A stretch of 28,906 nt of DNA from CAZXVW01 sp964644025 (GCA_964644025.1 CAZXVW010000031.1:1-28906), one strand, 5' to 3'; positions 8,434 through 17,192 are shown, counted from the first letter of the stretch. Made by a program: numbers and translations. Notes: generated by a model not told the origin, from the letters alone.

Positions 8434-8462
8434 TTGACGCGGGCCGATGGTTGCCTGTAACA
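8434..8462 (+). promoter_or_regulatory. Possible promoter and operator-like palindrome upstream of the sulfatase
   Basis: A TTGACG at 8434-8439 is followed 16-17 bp later by TGTAAC/GTAACA, a weak sigma70-like pair reading towards the sulfatase start at 8521. The -10 region overlaps the 19-bp imperfect palindrome at 8451-8469. Both are read by eye only. Confidence 0.3.
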
Positions 8463-8469
8463 CAGGTAA
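8451..8469. promoter_or_regulatory. Imperfect palindrome, candidate operator
   Basis: TTGCCTGTAACACAGGTAA has two 8-bp arms around a 3-nt centre and pairs at 7 of 8 positions. It sits 51 bp upstream of the sulfatase ATG in the gap between two divergent genes, where a dimeric regulator would bind. As RNA it could also form a small hairpin. Confidence 0.35.
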
Positions 8470-8520
8470 AGACGCCACGCGGCGAGCGGGCCGCGGAAAC
8501 AACCCAGGAAAGGACACCCT

Positions 8521-9990
8521 ATGCAGCGACGAGAATTCATCAGACGAGCGGGCCTTGGAACCGCGGGGCTGGCCCTGACCCCTTTGGGCTTTGCCGCCCG
8601 CCGCCGGCCGAACATCCTGTACATCATGGCCGACGATCACGCCCAGGAGGCGATCTCCTGTTATGGTTCGTATCTGAAAGATTACGCGAAGACTCCCAAC
8701 ATCGACCGGATCGCGGCCGAAGGAATCCGCTTCAACAACGTTTGCTGTAACAATTCGATCTGCTCGCCGAGCCGGGCCAGTATCCTCACCGGCCAGTACA
8801 GTCACAAAAACGGCGTCACGAATCTGAACGGCACCATCCGGGAGAGCTCTCCCTGGGTTTCCGTGGAACTGCAGAAGGCCGGTTATTCCACCGCCGTGGT
8901 GGGGAAGTGGCACCTGCACCCGCTTCCGCGCGGCTTCGATGATTACGCGGTGGTCAAGCGCCAGGGTCAATACTTCAATCCCACCTTCCAGACACCAGCG
9001 GGCGCCAAGCACATGACCGGTTATTGTTCGGATGTCTATGCCGACGTGGCGCTCGACTGGCTGCGGGGCCGCGATCCGAACAAGCCGTTCTGCCTGATGC
9101 TCCACTTCAAAGCCCCGCACCATCCCTACGACTACCCGGACCGGGTCAAAGGCTTTCTGCGGGGAGTCAAGATCCCGGAGCCGAGCAATCTCTACGAGGA
9201 CGTGAAGAAGACCAGCCCCCTGCTGAAATACCGGCGTCCGCAACAGATGGATGGCCCGGTGCGCCAGAACGCCTACTACTGGCGCCACGTAAACGACAAG
9301 GAGCCGCCGATGGCGCCGGCCTCGAACCACCGCGAGCGAGTGGCCGCCGCCTACCAGCACATGATGCACAAGTACATTCGCGCCGTGAAGGTGGTCGACG
9401 AGAACGTGGGCCGCGTCTTGGACTACCTCGATGAGAACGGCCTGGCCGAAGACACGGTGGTCATCTACACTGCGGACCAGGGCTACTGGCTGGGCCAGCA
9501 CGGCCTGTATGACAAGCGGCTCATCCTGGAAGAATCTCTGAAAATGCCGTTCCTGGTACGGTATCCGAGGGAGATCAAGCCGGGAACGCAATGCGATCTG
9601 CTCGGCTCGAACGTGGATTTCGCCGAAACCCTTCTGGACTGGGCTGGTGCTCCGATTCCGAAGACCATGCAGGGGCGGAGTCTGCGGCCGCTGTGCCGGG
9701 GCGAGCGGCCGTCAGACTGGCGGAAGGCCGTCTTCTACGCCTATTGGAGCGCCATTCCTGATCACTGGGGTGTGCGCACGGAGCGCTACACGCTGGTTCA
9801 TTTCCCGAAAACGGACAAGATCGAGTTTTACGATCTCAAGGAAGACCCGAAGGAGATGGTCAACCAGGCGGATAACCCCGCCTACCGGAATGCGATTGCC
9901 CATTGCGAGAAAGTGCTCCAGCAACTGATGCGGGAAATCGACATCAAGCCGCAGGAGTTGCCCGACGGCAAGGGAGAGACCGACCTTTGA
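8521..9990 (+). CDS. Tat-exported formylglycine-dependent sulfatase (family S1)
   Basis: A 489-residue type I sulfatase. The N-terminus QRREFIRRAGLGTAG is a twin-arginine signal, so it is exported folded. The metal-binding pair Asp38-Asp39 lies in YIMADDH. Cys81 lies in the CSPSR motif (CxPSR), where it is converted to formylglycine by a sulfatase-modifying enzyme not present in the window. Further active-site elements are GKWHLHP near residue 120 and ADQGYWLGQHGLYDK near 320, a block typical of the iduronate/GlcNAc-6-sulfatase group. It removes sulfate esters, probably from sulfated glycans; the exact substrate is unknown. GAAAGGA lies about 7 nt before the ATG. It faces a second sulfatase tail to tail. 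Confidence 0.93.
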   Translation: MQRREFIRRAGLGTAGLALTPLGFAARRRPNILYIMADDHAQEAISCYGSYLKDYAKTPNIDRIAAEGIRFNNVCCNNSICSPSRASILTGQYSHKNGVTNLNGTIRESSPWVSVELQKAGYSTAVVGKWHLHPLPRGFDDYAVVKRQGQYFNPTFQTPAGAKHMTGYCSDVYADVALDWLRGRDPNKPFCLMLHFKAPHHPYDYPDRVKGFLRGVKIPEPSNLYEDVKKTSPLLKYRRPQQMDGPVRQNAYYWRHVNDKEPPMAPASNHRERVAAAYQHMMHKYIRAVKVVDENVGRVLDYLDENGLAEDTVVIYTADQGYWLGQHGLYDKRLILEESLKMPFLVRYPREIKPGTQCDLLGSNVDFAETLLDWAGAPIPKTMQGRSLRPLCRGERPSDWRKAVFYAYWSAIPDHWGVRTERYTLVHFPKTDKIEFYDLKEDPKEMVNQADNPAYRNAIAHCEKVLQQLMREIDIKPQELPDGKGETDL

Positions 9991-9998
9991 AACCGCTG

Positions 9999-10020
9999 CG
10001 GCCACGAGGATTTGTGGCCG
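9999..10020. terminator. Hairpin between convergent sulfatase genes
   Basis: CGGCCAC (9999-10005) pairs with GTGGCCG (10014-10020) around an 8-nt loop, just after the stop codon at 9990 and before the opposing stop at 10042. There is no clear U-tract on either strand, so a bidirectional terminator role is plausible but unproven. Confidence 0.35.
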
Positions 10021-10041
10021 TGGTCACGAACCGCTGGGGGC

Positions 10042-11547
10042 TCACTTGCGGCCGAAGTACTCGTAATGGTCGAAGGCGTCGGCGCCGCCGACCTCGCGCG
10101 GGTCTTTCCACTGCTTCAGTTGGGCAGTGAGCTCGGCGGACAGCTTCTTCCGGATGGCGTCGAAGTCAGCCTCGCCAGCCAGGTTGCGAAGCTGGCCGGG
10201 ATCACTGCGCAGATCGTACAGCTCCTCGGCCGGACGCTTGCCGAAGCCGAGCTCGAAGAGGTTGCTGACGCGCGGGTCGTCGCGGTGCTCCATCATGAAG
10301 GTCTTGGTCGGCGAGTTGTCGATGTCCCAGTAGGGATTTGGCGCGCCCGTCTCCGAGCCAGCCGGGAAGCGCTCCGGCTTGTAATTGCGGATGTAGAGGA
10401 AATCGCGGGTGTGGATGGCGCGCATCGGGTAGCCGCCCGGCCCATCCGGTTGCGCCAGCGTGTGACGTTCCCTTCCGGTAAAGACGCGCTCGCGTTTCGG
10501 ATCGATCCATCCGGACTTATCCGAGGTGAGGATGTCCAGGAAGCTGCGCGCTGTCATCGCCGGCGTCGGGTGTGAGCCGCAAGCTTCCAGAAACGTGGGC
10601 GCCAGGTCCGCCAGGCTGATGTAATCGTCGATGACGCGGCCGCCCTTGATCCTCTCGCCCCAGCGCACGGCCAGCGGCACGTTCGTGCCCCAGTTGTACA
10701 GATTCGCCTTGCAGCGCGGGAAGGGCAGGCCGTTGTCGCCGGAGACGACGATGAGCGTGTTGTCGAGTTCGCCCAGGCGCTCGAGCGTTTTCATCATGCG
10801 CTCCAGGTGGGTGTTGAACCAGTCGATCTCGAGCGCGTAATCCAGCAAATCGCTGCGTACCTCGGGAACATCCGGCAGACAGGGAGGCACCTGGGCGTCG
10901 GCCAGCTTCTTGCCGGCGCGTAAGCCGGAGCCCTTCTCGTAGCGCCGGTGCGGTTCGTGGCCCCCATACCAGAAGCAGAACGGCTGGCCCTTGCCGCGCT
11001 GCTTGAGGAAATCCTCGAAGTTGGCGGCATAATCGCGATTGCTCATCCCGTTGGCGGGGGGCTTCGCAGTTCGCGCCTGGTATTCCGGGCCCGCGGGATT
11101 CCGCCGCCGGCCGCCGGCCTTCCAGTTGCCTGGGCCCCAACCTTTGCCGGTGAAGCCGACGTGATAGCCGAGCCGCTCGAGCAGGTCGGGGTAGACGTCA
11201 AACTTGGCGGGCAGGGTGCCCCACAGGTCAGCGCCGGATTCGAGCCGGGCAAACCATTGGCCGGTCAGCACCGAGGCGCGAGAGGCGCTGCAGGTGGGAG
11301 CCACCGCGTGGGCATGGCGGAACATGACGCCCTCGCGGGCCACGCGATCGAAAGCGGCGCTGTTGACGCTGCGGTTGCCGGCGATGCTGGCGAATGGCCA
11401 CGACCAGTCATCGGCGAAGGCGAAAAGAATGTTCGGGCCTTTGCCCGCGGCCCCGGCCAAGCGTGGCAGGAGAAGCGCGGGAGCGGCCTGCCCGGTCTTC
11501 TTAAAGAAATCACGGCGCGTGGGTTGGATCGTGTCCATTGGGTTCAT
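10042..11547 (-). CDS. Tat-exported sulfatase, heparan N-sulfatase-like
   Basis: A 501-residue type I sulfatase. A twin-arginine signal (TRRDFFKKTGQ) is near residue 10. ILFAFADDWSW carries the metal-binding Asp pair. Cys86 in TCSASR is the formylglycine site in its CxASR form. VVSGDNGLPFPRCKANLYNWG near residue 250 closely resembles the corresponding block of N-sulfoglucosamine sulfohydrolases (SGSH-like), so N- or O-desulfation of a glycosaminoglycan-like glycan is the best guess. The start at 11547 is favoured over the ATG three codons later because GGGAGG lies about 6 nt upstream. It differs clearly in sequence from the neighbouring sulfatase at 8521, so the two are not a recent duplication. 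Confidence 0.92.
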   Translation of the reverse strand: MNPMDTIQPTRRDFFKKTGQAAPALLLPRLAGAAGKGPNILFAFADDWSWPFASIAGNRSVNSAAFDRVAREGVMFRHAHAVAPTCSASRASVLTGQWFARLESGADLWGTLPAKFDVYPDLLERLGYHVGFTGKGWGPGNWKAGGRRRNPAGPEYQARTAKPPANGMSNRDYAANFEDFLKQRGKGQPFCFWYGGHEPHRRYEKGSGLRAGKKLADAQVPPCLPDVPEVRSDLLDYALEIDWFNTHLERMMKTLERLGELDNTLIVVSGDNGLPFPRCKANLYNWGTNVPLAVRWGERIKGGRVIDDYISLADLAPTFLEACGSHPTPAMTARSFLDILTSDKSGWIDPKRERVFTGRERHTLAQPDGPGGYPMRAIHTRDFLYIRNYKPERFPAGSETGAPNPYWDIDNSPTKTFMMEHRDDPRVSNLFELGFGKRPAEELYDLRSDPGQLRNLAGEADFDAIRKKLSAELTAQLKQWKDPREVGGADAFDHYEYFGRK

Positions 11548-11789
11548 CTCCGCCTCCCTTTATACTCCACCGGTTGGAACCCGGCCAAGCGGCCGGCAAC
11601 TGGTGATGATGGCTCGAGCGAAATGCGCCCCCGGGTTCAGAGGAGTGGCTTGCCCATGTCCGGCGCGGTTCAGCGGCGGAACCGCAACCGCCGGGCTGCT
11701 CCGTTATCTGGTTCATGTGGCAGGCAGCGGCCAGACGGGCTAAAGTAACGCCTGCCATATGCCGATCGAGCGGATGGAGAACCATCGCT

Positions 11790-12389
11790 ATGACATGGAA
11801 AACAATCCCGCGCCTGGCTGCCGGTGCGGCTGCCCTTGTGCTGCTGTCGGGTACCTGCGTGGCGGCGAGTGCCGCCCACGCGGCCATTTACATCGACGGC
11901 ACCATCACCGCGATTCCGATCAACACGGAAGGGACGCTGGAGCTGGGGAATTCGGGCAACCTCGAATTCCGGTACGGGGAGACCAGCTACGCAATTCCCT
12001 CTGCGAGCATTTCGGCGATTCAGGTGGGGAAACCGCGTAACGGTCTCGCTTCCCACGTGGCCGGCGGCGCCTCGCGACTCGGCCGCACCGTGCTGCCCAT
12101 ATTCTTTTCGAAGGACAAATACCTGACGGTCGACTACGGTGCCGGGGAGGCCGCGGGCACCCAGCGAGCCGTGTTCCGGGTGCCGGCCGAGCTGGCGGAG
12201 GGCCTCGTCCCGGTGCTTCGGGAGAAGGTGGCGCAGAATCGCGCCGCCGCCGCGAAGGCTGCCGAAGACCCCGACAACTGGTGGGGCAACCGTTACTGGA
12301 AGACCAACCGCAACCGGCACCTTTGGGAGGCACGCAACAAGCAGCAGGCCAAGGCGGACGAGGCTGTAGCCGTAGTGGCGAAGAAGTAG
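11790..12389 (+). CDS. Small exported protein of unknown function
   Basis: A 199-residue protein starting at ATG 11790, with GGAGA about 9 nt upstream. The N-terminus (MTWKTIPRLAAGAAALVLLS) is a signal peptide, with likely cleavage after AAHA. Residues of about 33-160 form a predicted beta-rich domain, including ISAIQVGKP, VLPIFFSKDKYLTVDYG and RAVFRVPAELAEGLVPVLREKV. That pattern vaguely resembles PH-like domains of exported acidobacterial proteins, but I do not recognise the family with confidence. The C-terminal 45 residues are Ala/Lys/Asn-rich with a WWGNRYW aromatic cluster and are probably helical. It is convergent with nrdJ and flanked by a sulfatase transcribed the other way, so the context gives no clear role. 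Confidence 0.72.
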   Translation: MTWKTIPRLAAGAAALVLLSGTCVAASAAHAAIYIDGTITAIPINTEGTLELGNSGNLEFRYGETSYAIPSASISAIQVGKPRNGLASHVAGGASRLGRTVLPIFFSKDKYLTVDYGAGEAAGTQRAVFRVPAELAEGLVPVLREKVAQNRAAAAKAAEDPDNWWGNRYWKTNRNRHLWEARNKQQAKADEAVAVVAKK

Positions 12390-12448
12390 CGGCTGGGCGA
12401 TTGCTGGCGCTGCGGTTGCGGCCCTCCGGATCGGATTGCGCGCCGGCT

Positions 12449-12466
12449 CGAGCGGCGAAGCGCTCG
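12449..12466. terminator. Hairpin in the convergent gap before nrdJ
   Basis: CGAGCG (12449-12454) and CGCTCG (12461-12466) form a 6-bp GC-rich stem with a 6-nt loop between two genes whose 3' ends face each other. No U-tract is visible, so the terminator role is a guess. Confidence 0.28.
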
Positions 12467-12518
12467 CAGGCGGCAAGAAGCCTGAGCCCGCCTCAGACCG
12501 CCCATCTCCGGAGCGGCC

Positions 12519-15320
12519 CTAACTGCAACCGCTGGTGCTGCCGCAATTCTCGCACTTGTAGCAGGAGCCGTTCCGGGTCATCAATCCGCCACACTCGGCG
12601 CAGACCGGCGCGTCGGCCGTAGCCAGATCGAAGGGAAGCGACTGCTGCGGCTGCGGTTCGGTGGGCCGGAGCTTGGGGGTGTCACCGGCTTCGTTGGCGG
12701 TGTGTTCGGGACCAAGGAACTTGGCGCCCAGCCACCGGAAGATATAGTCGAGAATGGACTTGGCGTAGGGAACCTGCGAGTTGCCGGTCCAGCCACTGGG
12801 CTCGAAGCGGACATGGCTGAACTTGTCGACGAAGAACTTCAGCGGAACGCCGTACTGTAGAGCGTAACTGACGGCGGTGGCGAACCCATCCATCAGCCCG
12901 GAGATGGTGGAACCTTCCTTGGCCATGGTGACGAACAGTTCACCGGGCATTCCGTCTTCATACATGCCCACGGTGAGGTAGCCTTCGTGGCCGCCGATGG
13001 AAAACTTGTGGGTGATGGACTTGCGCTCGTCGGGCAGCTTTCGGCGCACGGGCCGGTAGACGATTTTCTCCCGGACGCCGGGCGCGGTGGCGGCGCCTTT
13101 CCCTGTACCGGAACTCAGCGGCTGAACCCGCTTGGATCCGTCGCGGTAAATCGCCACCGCTTTCAGGCCGAGGCGCCAGCTTTCCAGGTAGGCGTCCATG
13201 ATCTCCTCGACGGTGGATTCCTCCGGCATGTTGATCGTCTTGGAAATGGCGCCGGAGATGAAAGGCTGCACCGCCGCCATCATGCGCACGTGGCCCATGT
13301 GGTGGATGAAGCGAGTGCCGTTCTGGGGCCGGAAACTGGTATCGAACACGGCCAGGTGTTCTTCCTTCAGGTGCGGGGCGCCCTCGGCAGTGCCGGTGGC
13401 ATCGATGTGATTGACGATCTCGTTCACCTGCTCGGTGGAGTAGCCGAGCTTGATGAGCGCCTGGGGGACGACATTATTCACGATCTTGATGACGCCGCCG
13501 CCGACCAGCTTCTTGTATTTCACCAGCGCCAGTTCCGGCTCGATGCCGGTGGTGTCGCAGTCCATCATGAAGCCGATGGTGCCGGTGGGGGCGATGACGG
13601 TAGTCTGAGCGTTGCGGAAGCCGCTTTGCCGGCCCTTTTCGAGGGCCTCGCGCCAGCAAGTTTCGGCCGCCTCCAGCATGGGGCGCGGCGCCAGGCCGCG
13701 GTCAATGCTGCCGACTGCTTCCCCGTGCATGCGGATGACTTCCAGGAAAGAGTCCTCGTTGGGCGCGTAGCTGGGAAACGGTCCGGTGGCCTCGGCAATG
13801 CGCGCGCTGGTCAGGTAGGCCTGGCCGGAGAGAACGGCCGTCATTGCAGCGGCCCAGGCGCGGCCTCCATCGCTGTCGTAAGGCAACCCCAGCGACATCA
13901 GCACGGCGCCAAGGTTGGCGAATCCCAGCCCCAGCGGCCGGAACTCGCGGGAATTCCGGGCGATCGCCCGGGTGGGATAACTGGCGCTGTCGGCGATGAT
14001 TTCCTGGGCGAGGATGACGGTGTCGACGGCGTGACGAAACGCCTCGACGTCGAACTGCCCGTCCGGCGTCACAAATTTCATCAGGTTCAGCGAAGCCAGG
14101 TTGCACGCCGAGTCGTCCAGGAACATGTACTCGGAGCAAGGGTTAGAGGCATTGATCCGGCCACTCGCCTTACAGGTGTGCCAGCGGTTGATGGTGGTGT
14201 CGAACTGCATGCCCGGATCCCCGCACTGATGCGCGGCCTCGGCAACTTGCCTCAGAAGATCCCGGGCCTCGTAACGCTTTACGGGCTGGCGGGTAACGAC
14301 GGAGCGGGTCCACCATTCCCGGTTCTCCAGGACCGCCTGCATGAACTCGTCGGTGGCGCGGACGGAGTTGTTGGCGTTCTGGAAGAAGATCGAACTGTAG
14401 GCTTCCCCGTCCAGCGAGGGATCGTAGCCGGCATCGATGAGCGCGTGCGCCTTCTTTTCCTCCTTGGCCTTGCACCAGATGAACTTCTCGATGTCCGGGT
14501 GATCCATGTTGAGGATGACCATTTTGGCGGCCCGGCGCGTCTTGCCGCCGGACTTGATGACGCTGGCGAAGGCGTCGAAGCCCTTCATGAAACTCAGCGG
14601 TCCGGAGGCGCGTCCGCCGCCGGAAAGCGGGGAGTTCTCTTCCCGCAGAGTCGACAGGTTCGTGCCGGTGCCCGAGCCCCACTTGAACAACATCCCCTCG
14701 GTTTTGGCCAGCCCCAGGATCGACTCCAGCGAATCGCTGACCGAATTGATGAAACACGCCGAGCACTGCGGCCGGGGATTGGCCTTATCGACCTCACGGA
14801 GACGGTGTGTCTTCTCGTCGTAGTACCAGCCGTAGCCGCGACCCTCCTTCACGCCCACGTTGAACCAGACCGGAGAGTTGAACGACGCTTTTTGCGTCAG
14901 CATCAGGTGCGCCAGTTCATCGCGGAAATTGACGGCGTCCTGTTCGGTTTTGAAATAGCGGGCGGTCCGGCCCCAATCCGTGATGGTGTCAACGACCCGG
15001 TGGACGAGCTGAGCCACGCTGCGCTCGCGTTCCGGCGAGCCGAGCTTGCCGTGAAAGTACTTGCTGGCAACGATATTGGTGGCTGTTTGCGACCAATCGG
15101 CCGGGACTTCGACATCCCTTTGCTCGAAGATCAATTCGCCTTTGTCGTTGGCGATGCTGGCGGTACGCAGTTCCCACGCGAGCTCATCGTACGGCGTTTT
15201 TCCGGCTTCCAGGCTGGCGGTGAAATACCGGGGGAAACTCAACCCGATCCTGTCTTCGACCGGGAGTGATCGCTTCTGCTTGCTCGTCTTGGTGTCAGAA
15301 TCCACACTAAACTGTCCCAT
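12519..15320 (-). CDS. nrdJ: Adenosylcobalamin-dependent (class II) ribonucleoside-diphosphate reductase
   Basis: A 933-residue class II reductase, which makes deoxyribonucleotides with vitamin B12 and independently of oxygen. The start ATG 15320 has AAGGA about 8 nt upstream; the longer open frame to 15428 would run through the promoter. Visible landmarks are Cys186 and Cys189 in PQCSACFINSVSDS, FKWGSGTGTNLSTLRE, the catalytic-loop NPCSEYMFLDDSACNLASLNL with Cys395 and Glu397, and APTGTIGFMMDCDTTGIEPE. The C-terminus is a zinc ribbon with four Cys (CAECGG...CYKCENCG), as in long NrdJ proteins. No cobalamin riboswitch is evident upstream. Instead, the promoter region carries a NrdR-like box, so control by NrdR is likely. 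Confidence 0.97.
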   Translation of the reverse strand: MGQFSVDSDTKTSKQKRSLPVEDRIGLSFPRYFTASLEAGKTPYDELAWELRTASIANDKGELIFEQRDVEVPADWSQTATNIVASKYFHGKLGSPERERSVAQLVHRVVDTITDWGRTARYFKTEQDAVNFRDELAHLMLTQKASFNSPVWFNVGVKEGRGYGWYYDEKTHRLREVDKANPRPQCSACFINSVSDSLESILGLAKTEGMLFKWGSGTGTNLSTLREENSPLSGGGRASGPLSFMKGFDAFASVIKSGGKTRRAAKMVILNMDHPDIEKFIWCKAKEEKKAHALIDAGYDPSLDGEAYSSIFFQNANNSVRATDEFMQAVLENREWWTRSVVTRQPVKRYEARDLLRQVAEAAHQCGDPGMQFDTTINRWHTCKASGRINASNPCSEYMFLDDSACNLASLNLMKFVTPDGQFDVEAFRHAVDTVILAQEIIADSASYPTRAIARNSREFRPLGLGFANLGAVLMSLGLPYDSDGGRAWAAAMTAVLSGQAYLTSARIAEATGPFPSYAPNEDSFLEVIRMHGEAVGSIDRGLAPRPMLEAAETCWREALEKGRQSGFRNAQTTVIAPTGTIGFMMDCDTTGIEPELALVKYKKLVGGGVIKIVNNVVPQALIKLGYSTEQVNEIVNHIDATGTAEGAPHLKEEHLAVFDTSFRPQNGTRFIHHMGHVRMMAAVQPFISGAISKTINMPEESTVEEIMDAYLESWRLGLKAVAIYRDGSKRVQPLSSGTGKGAATAPGVREKIVYRPVRRKLPDERKSITHKFSIGGHEGYLTVGMYEDGMPGELFVTMAKEGSTISGLMDGFATAVSYALQYGVPLKFFVDKFSHVRFEPSGWTGNSQVPYAKSILDYIFRWLGAKFLGPEHTANEAGDTPKLRPTEPQPQQSLPFDLATADAPVCAECGGLMTRNGSCYKCENCGSTSGCS

Positions 15321-15398
15321 GTTCGATTCCTTGCTTGCTAGACACTGCCCTCGGTCAACTCCAGCGGAACAACTCAGAGTTAAGGAGGGCCGTTCGTT

Positions 15399-15428
15399 AT
15401 GATGCCCCAAGATATAGTGTCTCGTCAA
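15399..15428 (-). promoter_or_regulatory. Probable nrdJ promoter
   Basis: On the minus strand TTGACG (15428-15423) is followed after 18 bp by CATCAT (15404-15399), a modest sigma70-like pair about 80 bp upstream of the nrdJ ATG. An AT-rich stretch (15431-15448) lies just upstream. The NrdR-like box occupies the spacer. Confidence 0.4.
15405..15420 (-). promoter_or_regulatory. NrdR-box-like operator
   Basis: ACACTATATCTTGGGG matches the NrdR consensus ACACTATATATTGTGT at 13 of 16 positions and lies between the predicted -35 and -10 elements of nrdJ. A weaker TATATA-containing copy (about 15433-15448) lies upstream, but its spacing (about 28 bp) is not the usual phasing. NrdR represses ribonucleotide reductase genes when dATP is high. 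Confidence 0.5.
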
Positions 15429-15509
15429 GAATTTTATCTATATACAGTACAGCAGGTTACAAACCGCTAAAACGGGAAGGTACCCGACCCAGGTTCGCAA
15501 GCTGCCCCT

Positions 15510-17192
15510 TCACCTCGGTTCTTGGATGTGGAGGAGCTGGTCGGAGGCTACGTTCTCCAGCCGCTGGATTTTCCCCGAAGGCCAGCGGATTTCAATGAGG
15601 CGGGCGGAGCGGTCCGGCCCCAGGCCGAAGTGGACGGGAGTGGCGTTGGAGGAGGCGTAGCCGACGGCCGTGCTCATGTGGTTGTACTGCTCGCCGCTGC
15701 CCGAGATGAGCTTGACGGCGGACCCGATGGCGTCGCGGTTGCTCACTGTCCCCTCCAAGTCTAGTTCCAGCCAGTGGTTGGCGCCGGGGCTATCGTTGAG
15801 CCAGAGTTCGGCGCCGGCGTTGAGCGCCGAGACAATAATATCGAGCCGACCGTCGCCGTTCAGGTCCCCGACGCCGGCGCCGCGGTGCCGCTTCGGTGAG
15901 GCTGCCCCGAAACCGGCTTGCTCGGTCAGGGCCTCGAACTTACCATGACGCAAGTTGCGGAAAACGGTATTGAGTTGCTCGATTCGGAACAGTTTCCGCA
16001 TGTTGTCTGATTGCACGTGGCCGCGCGAGGCAAACAGGTCTTTCCAGCCGTCGTTGTCAAAATCGTAAATTGCCGGGCTGTAGCCGGCCATGCTGCGGCT
16101 CAACTGGGTCAGCCGGGACCGGAAGGTGATCTCGTCGAAATAACCCTGGCCAGTGTTGTGGAACAGCGGAAAGGTTTCGTTGTTCAAGGCGAGAAAGGCG
16201 ATGTCGGGCAGACCGTCATTATCGATGTCGCGGAAATCCACCCCCATGCCAGAGACCTCGTTTCCGTCTTCCGGCAGCGCGACTGCTGACTCGAAGGCGA
16301 TTTCTTCGAACTTCCCGTGGCCGAGATTGTGGAAGAGGAAGTTGGCCATCTTGTCGTTGGTAATGAAGATGTCCATCCAGCCGTCGCCGTCGAAATCGGC
16401 TACGCCCGCACCCATCGCCTTGCCCAAATGGGCGCGAATGCCCGCGGCGGCGGAAACGTCGGTGAAGGTGCCGTCCCCGTTGTTGTGATAAAGACGGTCC
16501 GGGGTGGCCCCGTAGTATTTCGGATGACAGTAGTCGCGCGTTTGCTGGAACATGCAAACCGGCTCTTTCTCCGGGAGCCAGCGGAGGTAGTTCAGCACGA
16601 ACAGATCGAGCCAGCCGTCGTTGTCGGCGTCGAACCAGGCCGCCCCGACCGACCAGAGCGGGCCGTAATCGGGATCGGGCCGGCCGAGCCCGGCCTGGGT
16701 GGTCACGTCGGTGAAAGTGCCGTCGCCGTTGTTGCGGTACAGCGCGTTGTGGTGGACGCCGCCGACAAAGATATCCTGATCGCCATCGTTGTCGTAATCG
16801 GCTACAGCCGCGCCGGTATCGTAACCGGTTCCGGCGAGCCCGGCGCTTTCGGTCACATCGGTGAAATGCGCGCTTCCGTCATTGGCGAAAAGGCGGTTCC
16901 AGTACTTGGGGGACGTCTTCTTGAGGCCCGGCATAGTGGCGCCGTTGGTGAAGAAGATGTCCAGGTCGCCGTCATTGTCGTAGTCGAAAACGGCAACACC
17001 GCCGGCCATGGTTTCCGGGGCGTACCTGGTAGGCGTCTCCGAGTTCTCCAGGGTGAAGGGGATGGGGCGATAGGAGAAATGGATCGGGCACGGAGCTGGG
17101 CCGGCCGCGGCGGACGAGGCGGGGCCGGCCAACAGCAAGGATGCCACGGCGAAAGCTGGCAGGCACCACAGTCGCAATTTCCCGAGCCGCAT
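15510..17192 (-). CDS. Exported CRTAC1-type protein with FG-GAP/VCBS repeats and C-terminal ASPIC/UnbV domain
   Basis: A 560-residue protein starting at ATG 17192 (an in-frame GTG at 17204 is an alternative). The N-terminus RLGKLRLWCLPAFAVASLLL is a signal peptide. At least six repeats with the calcium-binding pattern DxDxDGxxD follow (DYDNDGDLDIFF, DYDNDGDQDIFV, DADNDGWLDLFV, DFDGDGWMDIFI, DIDNDGLPDIAF, DFDNDGWKDLFA, DLNGDGRLDIIV), which would form an integrin-like beta-propeller. The last ~95 residues, from NHWLELDLEGTVSNRDAIG through STAVGYASSNATPVHFGLG to IEIRWPSGKIQRLENV, are an ASPIC/UnbV domain. The role of such proteins is unclear; surface or extracellular binding is likely. It stands alone between nrdJ and the rpmH cluster. 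Confidence 0.92.
   Translation of the reverse strand: MRLGKLRLWCLPAFAVASLLLAGPASSAAAGPAPCPIHFSYRPIPFTLENSETPTRYAPETMAGGVAVFDYDNDGDLDIFFTNGATMPGLKKTSPKYWNRLFANDGSAHFTDVTESAGLAGTGYDTGAAVADYDNDGDQDIFVGGVHHNALYRNNGDGTFTDVTTQAGLGRPDPDYGPLWSVGAAWFDADNDGWLDLFVLNYLRWLPEKEPVCMFQQTRDYCHPKYYGATPDRLYHNNGDGTFTDVSAAAGIRAHLGKAMGAGVADFDGDGWMDIFITNDKMANFLFHNLGHGKFEEIAFESAVALPEDGNEVSGMGVDFRDIDNDGLPDIAFLALNNETFPLFHNTGQGYFDEITFRSRLTQLSRSMAGYSPAIYDFDNDGWKDLFASRGHVQSDNMRKLFRIEQLNTVFRNLRHGKFEALTEQAGFGAASPKRHRGAGVGDLNGDGRLDIIVSALNAGAELWLNDSPGANHWLELDLEGTVSNRDAIGSAVKLISGSGEQYNHMSTAVGYASSNATPVHFGLGPDRSARLIEIRWPSGKIQRLENVASDQLLHIQEPR

Noticed and set aside
8521..11547. Sulfatase pair as a recent tandem duplication
   Set aside because: The two proteins belong to different subfamilies with different active-site blocks (CSPSR versus CSASR) and differ throughout.
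12987..15269. 760-codon plus-strand open frame
   Set aside because: It is antisense to nrdJ; the product is repetitive Gly/Val/Asp-rich with no recognisable domain.
15321..15509. Cobalamin riboswitch before nrdJ
   Set aside because: I could not find a B12-box-like sequence or the expected long structured leader; the region is under 200 bp and looks like a promoter with a NrdR box.
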